NCBI GenBank assembly: GCA_028275245.1
Contig: JAPWVA010000095.1
Span: forward strand, 1-5,647
Direction: 5' to 3'
DNA length: 5,647 bases
Source of the DNA: Actinomycetota bacterium
Lineage (GTDB): Bacteria; Actinomycetota; Geothermincolia; Geothermincolales; RBG-13-55-18
This document shows positions 1-4,634 of this stretch, piece by piece. The notes under the pieces were generated by a model. The model was given only the letters and a program-made list of their open reading frames with translations. It did no database searches and was not told the origin of the DNA. Position 1 is the first letter of the stretch, and each line of letters begins with the position of its first letter. The position numbers and the translations under genes were made by a program.

Positions 1-194
1 AGGTCTCCGAGTACGTGAAATCCCACCTGCAGGGTCGGCCCTGTTCCAACTGCTCCGATGTCATCGAGTCTGAGATAGGCAATGCCCTTTTCTACCTAGC
101 GGCCGTTTGTTGCCTGCTCGACCTGGACCTTCAATCCATCCTGGAAAGAGAGAACGACAGGATAAATACGCTGGGGGTCTACAGCCTGACATAG
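1..194 (+). CDS. C-terminal fragment of a possible MazG-like nucleotide pyrophosphohydrolase
   Basis: The frame starting at base 3 is open from the left edge to a TAG at 192-194 and encodes the last 63 residues of a protein that begins outside the window. The segment EIGNALFYLAAV (fragment residues 24-35), followed by a LDLDLQSILERENDRI helix, resembles the last two helices of small all-alpha MazG-type proteins, which hydrolyse (d)NTPs to monophosphates. Their metal-binding motif there is normally E-x-x-D before a V/A-L-x-Y-L helix. Here the aligned residues are E24-I-G-N27, so the Asp is Asn. A CxxC pair (C14, C17) sits just upstream, which is not typical of MazG. The evidence is family resemblance of a short fragment only, and it could be another helical protein. 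The gene ends 146 bases before carD. Confidence 0.45.
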   Translation, partial: VSEYVKSHLQGRPCSNCSDVIESEIGNALFYLAAVCCLLDLDLQSILERENDRINTLGVYSLT

Positions 195-328
195 CGCGTC
201 TTGTCGTTAGCTAGACTTGGAAAGGGATTCGGGGGAGGTAGCGGTACCCGGTTTTCGTCTTGGCCGGGGAAGAACTTAGGTCTCGGGCCTGGCGGAGCCG
301 GGTGAGGCGAGGTCCTGAGGTCCGGTGT

Positions 329-335
329 GAGGTGG
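329..335 (+). promoter_or_regulatory. Ribosome binding site that fixes the carD start
   Basis: GAGGTGG lies five bases before the ATG at 341. The same frame stays open further upstream, with a possible TTG at 260, but this site and the family length of about 160 residues both favour the ATG at 341. Confidence 0.7.
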
Positions 336-340
336 TAGAG

Positions 341-832
341 ATGTTCGAGGTGGGTGACGTAGTAGTTTACCCTCACCACGGAGCAGGAGTCATCGAGGCG
401 ATCTCGGAAAGGTCGGTGGAGGGGGAGATCAAGAAGTACTTCGTGTTGCGGATGAACAAGGGCAACCTGAAGGTGATGGTCCCAGCCGACAATTATCAGC
501 AGGTGGGGCTGCGCACCGTGATAAGCAGGGAGGAAGTGGACAAGGTATTCGACATCTTGAGTGGCGAGATGACCCCCATGCCCTCCAACTGGAACCATCG
601 ATTCAAGAAGAACCGTGAGAAGCTGAAGAGCGGTGATATATTCCAGGTGGCCGAGGTGGTGAGGAACCTCACCCTGCGCGACATGGAAAAGGGCCTCTCC
701 TCGGGGGAGAAGCGAATGCTCCAGCAGGCCAGGGAGATCCTGGCCAGCGAGCTCATGTATGCCATCGACGTGGAGGCGGAAGAGGCCTATAGGATGATCG
801 AGGAGGTATTCACCTCTCAGTCTCCCTCGTGA
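341..832 (+). CDS. carD: CarD/CdnL-family RNA polymerase-binding transcription regulator
   Basis: A 163-residue protein, matching the usual 160-165 residues of CarD/CdnL. These proteins bind the RNA polymerase beta subunit and stabilise the open complex, notably at rRNA and growth-linked promoters. The N-terminal Tudor-like polymerase-interacting domain spans about residues 1-65 and opens with the family signature FEVGDVVVYPHHGAGVIEAI (2-21). The helical DNA-contacting domain follows (about 70-160). It contains W84 in the segment PSNWNHRFKKN, corresponding to the conserved tryptophan (Trp85 in M. tuberculosis CarD) that wedges at the upstream edge of the transcription bubble, and basic residues R87, K89 and K90. 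Start chosen at 341 because of the GAGGTGG site and family length. It is followed after 130 bases by a yacL-like gene, a common arrangement. Identification is secure; target promoters cannot be inferred. Confidence 0.95.
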   Translation: MFEVGDVVVYPHHGAGVIEAISERSVEGEIKKYFVLRMNKGNLKVMVPADNYQQVGLRTVISREEVDKVFDILSGEMTPMPSNWNHRFKKNREKLKSGDIFQVAEVVRNLTLRDMEKGLSSGEKRMLQQAREILASELMYAIDVEAEEAYRMIEEVFTSQSPS

Positions 833-844
833 GGGGTGAGGGCT

Positions 845-859
845 GCCTCCCCGGGAGGC
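845..859 (+). terminator. Short GC-rich inverted repeat after carD, possible weak terminator
   Basis: GCCTCCC (845-851) is matched exactly by GGGAGGC (853-859), with a single base between the arms, so a real hairpin would have a shorter stem and a few-base loop. It lies 12 bases past the carD stop. The following sequence is G-rich with only a short T stretch near 870-873, so termination would be inefficient at best. carD and yacL may still be cotranscribed through it. Confidence 0.25.
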
Positions 860-962
860 GGCGGGAGGGTTTATGGGCCGGGGAACATGGACCAAGGGGG
901 CTTTCCGGCAGCAAGTTGTTGGAGAAGTAAGGAGGTGGGGAGGCCGGCAAGGCTGAGGATGG

Positions 963-2054
963 ATGGTAGTCCTCCTGGTCCGCCTGCTTTTCATGCTCGC
1001 TGGCGGGATCGGGGGCTATGAGGTGGGGCAACTGGCGAGGCGCCTCTACCTGCACAACCTGGACCCCGTTTATACGGTTATCGGCTTCATCCTTTCCTTC
1101 ATCGTTTTCCTGGGTCTGGGGTATGTGGCGGGAGGGGTGTCGGGAAGGTTCTTCGCCAGGGTGCTGCACCGCTTCCAGAAGAGGATCGAGGACGTTCCAG
1201 GGGTTGACCTCTTCATGGGAGCGGTGGGGATCATCACGGGTTTCCTCATAGCCTTCTTTCCCTCAATGGTCCTTTTTCGCTCCTATCCCGGTTGGATCTT
1301 CGGTCTCGCCCTCTACCTGGTCTTCGGTGCGGTGGGATACGTGGTGGCGGTCCAGAAGAGGGACGAGCTGGTGGCGTTGTTCAAGCCCTCCTTGGCCACC
1401 GCCCGCGAGGGGGAGGGCGGGAGCCCGCGATCGCCAGCGCCAGCGAGGGAGAAGTTGGTGGACACCAGCGCCCTAATAGACGGTAGGATAGTGGATCTAT
1501 GCCGCACCGGGTTCCTGGAGGGGACCCTGGTGGTGCCTCGGTTCGTCCTCCATGAGCTCCAGCGGGTGGCGGATTCCGAGGACCCGCTGAAGAGGAACCG
1601 TGGCCGGCGAGGATTGGACGTGGTGGCCAGGCTGAAGGAGCTGGGAAACCCCGAGGTGAGGATCGAGGACATGGAGGCGGGAGAACACGCCACCGTGGAC
1701 GCAAACCTCATCTCCCTGGCCAGGATAATGGACATCCCCCTTCTCACCACCGATTACAATCTCAAGAAGGTGGCGGAATTGCAGGGGGTCCGGGTGCTCA
1801 ACGTCAACGAGCTGGCCGAGGCGGTGCGCCCTGTGGTTCTCCCGGGCGAGACCCTCAGGGTGAGCCTCGTGAGGGAGGGAAAGGAGCCCGGCCAGGGGGT
1901 GGGGTACTTGGAGGACGGCACCATGGTGGTGGTGGAGGGGGGCAGGGAACTCGTGGGCCGTGAGGTTGAGGCGCTGGTGACCAGCGTGCTCCAGACCTCG
2001 GCGGGGAGGATGGTATTCTGTTCCCTGAAGGCGGGAAAACAGGAAACCCGGTAA
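963..2054 (+). CDS. yacL: YacL-like membrane-anchored PIN/TRAM domain protein
   Basis: A 363-residue protein, close to the 366 residues of B. subtilis YacL. Four hydrophobic segments occupy about residues 2-20, 36-58, 86-105 and 111-130. An Ala/Pro/Gly/Arg-rich linker (142-162) then leads to a PIN nuclease domain (about 164-282). Its acidic metal-binding residues are visible: D167 in LVDTSALIDGRI, E198 in VLHELQ, D246 in TVDANLISLA and D264 in TTDYN. A TRAM-type RNA-binding domain follows (about 290-355, starting VVLPGETLRVSLV). PIN domains are usually Mg-dependent RNases; the physiological substrate of YacL proteins is not established. Start: the ATG at 963 has GAGG at 955-958 and an in-frame stop at 954-956, so no upstream start is possible. 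A second ATG at 993 would remove part of the first membrane segment. An intrinsic terminator follows at 2091-2120. Confidence 0.92.
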   Translation: MVVLLVRLLFMLAGGIGGYEVGQLARRLYLHNLDPVYTVIGFILSFIVFLGLGYVAGGVSGRFFARVLHRFQKRIEDVPGVDLFMGAVGIITGFLIAFFPSMVLFRSYPGWIFGLALYLVFGAVGYVVAVQKRDELVALFKPSLATAREGEGGSPRSPAPAREKLVDTSALIDGRIVDLCRTGFLEGTLVVPRFVLHELQRVADSEDPLKRNRGRRGLDVVARLKELGNPEVRIEDMEAGEHATVDANLISLARIMDIPLLTTDYNLKKVAELQGVRVLNVNELAEAVRPVVLPGETLRVSLVREGKEPGQGVGYLEDGTMVVVEGGRELVGREVEALVTSVLQTSAGRMVFCSLKAGKQETR

Positions 2055-2090
2055 CCAAGCCCGGTTCCGGGGGCAAGCAGCGAGCGGTAG

Positions 2091-2120
2091 GCTTTGGTGG
2101 ATTAGCCAAGGCATTTTTTT
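2091..2120 (+). terminator. Rho-independent terminator after yacL
   Basis: GCTTTGG (2091-2097) pairs with CCAAGGC (2106-2112): six Watson-Crick pairs and one G-U, around the loop TGGATTAG. One A and then seven consecutive T (2114-2120) follow directly. A seven-T run is exceptional in this GC-rich sequence and sits exactly where an intrinsic terminator needs it, 37 bases after the yacL stop. Confidence 0.75.
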
Positions 2121-2202
2121 CATCATCTTCTCGGGAAGAGAAACAGGAGGCGAAGGGTTTCCGGTCTCTTCCGGCCAGGTCCTTTCAACGTGGACAAAGG
2201 TG

Positions 2203-2226
2203 ATGGAGGAAAGGATGGAGGAAAGG
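2203..2226 (+). repeat. Tandem 12-bp repeat containing a duplicated Shine-Dalgarno sequence before ispD
   Basis: ATGGAGGAAAGG occurs twice in direct succession (2203-2214 and 2215-2226), immediately before the ispD ATG at 2228. Each copy carries GGAGG. The second, at 2217-2221, is six bases from the start codon and is the functional ribosome binding site by spacing. Both copies also carry an ATG that is out of frame with ispD. Confidence 0.85.
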
Positions 2227-2227
2227 G

Positions 2228-2953
2228 ATGAGGACGGTAGCCGTGGTGGCCGGCGCCGGTAGGGGCGAGAGATTAGGACGTGAGGGTGGTAAGCAGTACG
2301 CACCTCTGGCGGGCGTGCCGGTACTGGCCCGCTCCCTTTGGAACCTCCAGGCCTGCGAGGAGGTGGACGGCATCGTCGTGGCCGTGAACCCGGGGGAGGT
2401 GGAAAGGGCCGAGAAAGAGATCGTATCCCCATATGGGCTTACCAAGGTCATCGCCGTGGTGGAGGGAGGGGAGCACCGCCAGGAATCGGTGTACCGCGCC
2501 CTGAAGGCCATCCCCGGGGGCACGGAGCTGGTGCTCGTGCACGACGGTGCGCGCCCCTTCGCCGGGCCCTCCCTGTTCCGGAGGGTGATCAACGCCATGA
2601 GGGACACCGACGGGGCGATCGCCGCCGTGCCCGTGGTGGATACCGTCAAGGAAGTGGAAGGGGGATGGGTTATCCGCACCCTGGAGAGGAGGAGGCTCTG
2701 GGCAGTACAGACCCCCCAGTGTTTCCAGTCCTTCGCACTCCTGGATTCCCACGAGAGGGCCAAAAGGGAGGGAGTCTGGGCTACCGATGATGCCTCGTTG
2801 CTGGAACGTTACCGCTACCGGGTCCGGGTGGTGAGGGGCGAGGTCACCAACATCAAGATCACCTATCCCTCAGACCTGGTGGCAGCCGAGGCCCTGCTCG
2901 CGGCGGGGTTGATCACGGACCCGCTGCCGCCGGTCCCCCCGGGCGGGCGTTAA
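2228..2953 (+). CDS. ispD: 2-C-methyl-D-erythritol 4-phosphate cytidylyltransferase (IspD)
   Basis: A 241-residue cytosolic enzyme (E. coli IspD has 236) that couples MEP with CTP to give CDP-ME and pyrophosphate, the third step of the MEP isoprenoid pathway. The nucleotide-binding glycine-rich loop is at GAGRGERLGREGGKQY (9-24); R15 and K22 correspond to catalytic R20 and K27 of E. coli. Further family marks are VLVHDGARP with D106 (102-110), PVVDTVK with T139 (135-141), the R154 region before LWAVQTPQCF, and NIKIT with K210, matching E. coli K213. The loop departs slightly from the usual AAG and PKQ (here GAG and GKQ), but all key charged residues are kept. Start: ATG at 2228 with GGAGG at 2217-2221. 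The tail after residue 230 is Pro/Gly-rich. It lies 42 bases before ispF, probably in one transcript. Confidence 0.95.
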   Translation: MRTVAVVAGAGRGERLGREGGKQYAPLAGVPVLARSLWNLQACEEVDGIVVAVNPGEVERAEKEIVSPYGLTKVIAVVEGGEHRQESVYRALKAIPGGTELVLVHDGARPFAGPSLFRRVINAMRDTDGAIAAVPVVDTVKEVEGGWVIRTLERRRLWAVQTPQCFQSFALLDSHERAKREGVWATDDASLLERYRYRVRVVRGEVTNIKITYPSDLVAAEALLAAGLITDPLPPVPPGGR

Positions 2954-2995
2954 GCCCTCGGCCGGGGGAACCCTGCGCGATAGGGGAGGTAAAAA

Positions 2996-3487
2996 ATGTC
3001 TTCCGCCAACAGGGTGGGAGTGGGATTCGACGCCCACGCCTTTCGGGAAGGAAGGAAGCTGGTGCTGGGGGGCGTGGAGATACCTCACAAGGCGGGCCTG
3101 GAGGGACATTCCGATGCCGACGTGCTGGTCCACGCCGTCATGGACGCCTTACTGGGAGCAGTGGGGGAGAGGGAGATAGGGTTCCACTTCCCCGATACCG
3201 ATGAGCGCTTCAAGGGCATCTCCAGCATGGAGCTTTTAGCCCGGGTCATGGAGGTGGTGCGGGGTAAGGGTTACCGAGTTGTGAACCTGGATTGCGTTGT
3301 TATAGCGCAGGAACCCAGGCTTTCCCCCTACCTGGAGGAGATCGAGAGGCGGCTGGCGGAGGCCACGGGAGTGGGGGGGGAGGCGGTGGCGGTGAAGCCC
3401 ACCACTACCGAGGGCATGGGTTTCACCGGTAGGAGTGAGGGCATCGCCGCTGTGGCTGTGGTATTGGTGGAGAGGGTGGGGAGTTGA
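2996..3487 (+). CDS. ispF: 2-C-methyl-D-erythritol 2,4-cyclodiphosphate synthase (IspF)
   Basis: A 163-residue cytosolic enzyme (E. coli IspF has 159), normally a homotrimer with active sites between subunits. It converts CDP-ME 2-phosphate to the cyclic diphosphate MEcPP with release of CMP, the fifth MEP pathway step. The DxH zinc motif is D12-A-H14 in GVGFDAHAF, and the third zinc ligand is H46 in the segment GHSDADVLVHAVMDALLGA (37-55). The substrate loop is HFPDTDERFKG (64-74). The C-terminal signature KPTTTEGMGFTGR (134-146) carries E139, matching the metal-binding E135 of E. coli, and a CMP-site region. AGGGGAGGT at 2982-2990 gives strong initiation at ATG 2996. A run of eight G (3373-3380) lies within the frame, which remains intact. 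ispD lies directly upstream. Confidence 0.96.
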   Translation: MSSANRVGVGFDAHAFREGRKLVLGGVEIPHKAGLEGHSDADVLVHAVMDALLGAVGEREIGFHFPDTDERFKGISSMELLARVMEVVRGKGYRVVNLDCVVIAQEPRLSPYLEEIERRLAEATGVGGEAVAVKPTTTEGMGFTGRSEGIAAVAVVLVERVGS

Positions 3488-3510
3488 CCGTTGCAGGGAG
3501 GGAGCCGGGG

Positions 3511-3540
3511 CCGTCCCCTTACAATGAGGTAATGGGACGG
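3511..3540 (+). terminator. Hairpin downstream of ispF, possible transcript end
   Basis: CCGTCCC (3511-3517) and GGGACGG (3534-3540) are perfectly complementary. After one C/T mismatch the stem continues with TTAC (3519-3522) and GTAA (3529-3532), closing on the loop AATGAG. It begins 23 bases after the ispF stop. The following GTTCTTG is only weakly T-rich, so it may be a poor intrinsic terminator, a transcript-stabilising 3' hairpin, or a regulatory site. Confidence 0.4.
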
Positions 3541-3554
3541 GTTCTTGCCCTTGG

Positions 3555-3639
3555 CCTCCCGCGGGAGGACTCCCGGGGCAGGTCGGTGGCGGAGAGAACG
3601 TCCCGGGATGGGCGTAACGGCTAACCCGCGGGCCCTAGG
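3555..3639. repeat. Cluster of short GC palindromes between ispF and the iron-sulfur gene
   Basis: Within 85 bases there are several exact palindromes: CCTCCCGCGGGAGG (3555-3568), TCCCGGGA (3601-3608), CCCGCGGG (3625-3632) and CCTAGG (3634-3639). A further CGGGAG (3562-3567) is mirrored by CTCCCG (3570-3575). No gene is recognisable here. The cluster may be leader RNA structure or operator-like sites, or simply chance in GC-rich DNA. Confidence 0.4.
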
Positions 3640-3685
3640 TGTGCAGGCCGGGGCCGAACGGTGGGGGTTGGGCCGGGAAGAGACG

Positions 3686-3695
3686 GGGAGGGAGG
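3686..3695 (+). promoter_or_regulatory. Ribosome binding site that fixes the start of the iron-sulfur protein
   Basis: GGGAGGGAGG ends five bases before the ATG at 3701. The frame is open upstream to a TTG at 3545, but those 52 codons give a Gly/Arg-rich sequence without family features, so the ATG at 3701 is preferred. Confidence 0.7.
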
Positions 3696-3700
3696 AAACC

Positions 3701-4606
3701 ATGGAGAAAAGAAGAGGCGTTCCCATCTCGCTTTTCTTCCTTTTCGGCGCATTCCAGGCGTCTCGCCTTTTGCACATGCCCGATATCTTAGTGGCCGAGG
3801 GGAGCCGGCTACGGCTAGCCCTCCTGAAGTTCTACGCCCGCTTCGAGGTGCAGCTGCTCAAGGTCTTTTGGTTCGTCTTCCACACCCCCCTGGTGCGCAT
3901 CGGTCTTACCAGGAGGTTCCTGTACCGCGCGGTGGCCAGGTTCCTGGCGGAACACGCCATAGCGGGCCAGTTTATGACCCTGGATGAGGTCCACCGGTTC
4001 ATCGACGCCCTTCCCGACCAAGAGGGCTCCGTGGCCGTGGGGCCCTGCCGGTGCCGGCTGGCGGTGGGGAAGAGGGCGAGGTGTCCCCATCCCATGGAAA
4101 CGGACATAGTCATCGCCGAGGGAGCTCCCATATGGCTGGACCTTTTCCCTAAGGACTATCGGGTGATCGGGAAAGAAGAGGCCAAGGAGATCGTCGAGAG
4201 GTGTTACCGACAGGGTATGGCCCCCGGAGTCTACCGGCACATGTACTACCGAGGCTCGCGGAACTATTTCGTCATCTGCAATTGCTGCAAGGATGCCTGC
4301 ATCCCGGTGATCGGTTACCGGGTGTTCAAACCTGAGGGGATGAAGTTCATAAATGGCCGTTACCACTCCCTCACCGACCCCGCCCGTTGCGCGGGGTGCG
4401 GGACCTGCGTCGAGGCGTGTCCCTTCGAAGAGAGGGTTTTGAGGGGAGGCGTGGCCGTGCCCCTGAATTGCCGGGGGTGCGGCCTGTGCGCTTCCCGCTG
4501 TCCTCGTGGTGCGGCATACATGGTCGAGAGGGAGGAAGGGATGAAGGCTACTGGAGAGGTGGATCCGGGATCTGTGGGCGAGCCTGGAACGCCGAGCCGC
4601 CCCTGA
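3701..4606 (+). CDS. Cysteine-rich 4Fe-4S protein with a C-terminal 2x[4Fe-4S] ferredoxin domain
   Basis: A 301-residue protein. The C-terminal ferredoxin domain (about 224-275) has two perfect CxxCxxCxxxCP motifs: C230/C233/C236/C240 and C257/C260/C263/C267, so two [4Fe-4S] clusters are expected. Further upstream are a CxCR motif (C116, C118), C128 in ARCPHPMET, and a CNCC group (C193, C195, C196) with C200. This CxCR...CNCC...ferredoxin architecture recurs in uncharacterised bacterial and archaeal 4Fe-4S proteins (recalled, not searched); the upstream cysteines may hold another cluster or metal. The N-terminal third is hydrophobic and basic, with segments at about 8-20 and 49-63, suggesting membrane association rather than a cleaved signal. 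Role: probably electron transfer, partner unknown. It lies 213 bases after ispF, behind a hairpin, so cotranscription with ispDF is uncertain. It converges with the next gene. Confidence 0.8.
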   Translation: MEKRRGVPISLFFLFGAFQASRLLHMPDILVAEGSRLRLALLKFYARFEVQLLKVFWFVFHTPLVRIGLTRRFLYRAVARFLAEHAIAGQFMTLDEVHRFIDALPDQEGSVAVGPCRCRLAVGKRARCPHPMETDIVIAEGAPIWLDLFPKDYRVIGKEEAKEIVERCYRQGMAPGVYRHMYYRGSRNYFVICNCCKDACIPVIGYRVFKPEGMKFINGRYHSLTDPARCAGCGTCVEACPFEERVLRGGVAVPLNCRGCGLCASRCPRGAAYMVEREEGMKATGEVDPGSVGEPGTPSRP

Positions 4607-4634
4607 GGGCAGGTCCTTGGCCCCAGAGCCCTTA
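4604..4634. terminator. Inverted repeat joining the two convergent stop codons, possible bidirectional terminator
   Basis: TGAGGGC (4604-4610) can pair with GCCCTTA (4628-4634), six Watson-Crick pairs and one G-U, leaving a 17-base loop. The left arm begins with the + strand stop TGA and the right arm ends with the - strand stop. Neither side has a clear T run, so the terminator call is tentative. Confidence 0.3.

Noticed and set aside
186..217. Promoter for carD: CTGACA (186-191) with TAGACT (212-217)
   Set aside because: The -35-like box is good, but the 20-base spacer is too long and the alternative TAGCTA at 208-213 is a poor -10, so I do not call it.
260..340. N-terminal extension of CarD from a TTG at 260
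   Set aside because: It would add 27 Arg-rich residues absent from the family, while ATG 341 has a good ribosome binding site and gives the standard length.
179..994. Long open frame on the - strand opposite carD
   Set aside because: Its Pro/His/Leu-rich translation is typical of the antisense of a GC-rich gene, and CarD on the + strand is unambiguous.
1497..2432. Long open frame on the - strand opposite yacL and the start of ispD
   Set aside because: It is a Pro/Arg/His-rich shadow of two well-identified genes and crosses their intergenic terminator.
3532..3624. A 30-codon open frame starting ATG at 3532, within the hairpin region
   Set aside because: Its Shine-Dalgarno spacing is poor, its composition looks like translated intergenic sequence, and its start is buried in a hairpin arm.
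3545..3700. N-terminal extension of the iron-sulfur protein from a TTG at 3545
   Set aside because: The added 52 residues are low-complexity Gly/Arg sequence over palindromic DNA, and ATG 3701 has a much stronger ribosome binding site.
3488..3700. A tRNA or known riboswitch in the ispF to iron-sulfur gene gap
   Set aside because: I found no cloverleaf, no T-loop consensus in the right place and no recognisable riboswitch core; only simple hairpins and palindromes are visible.
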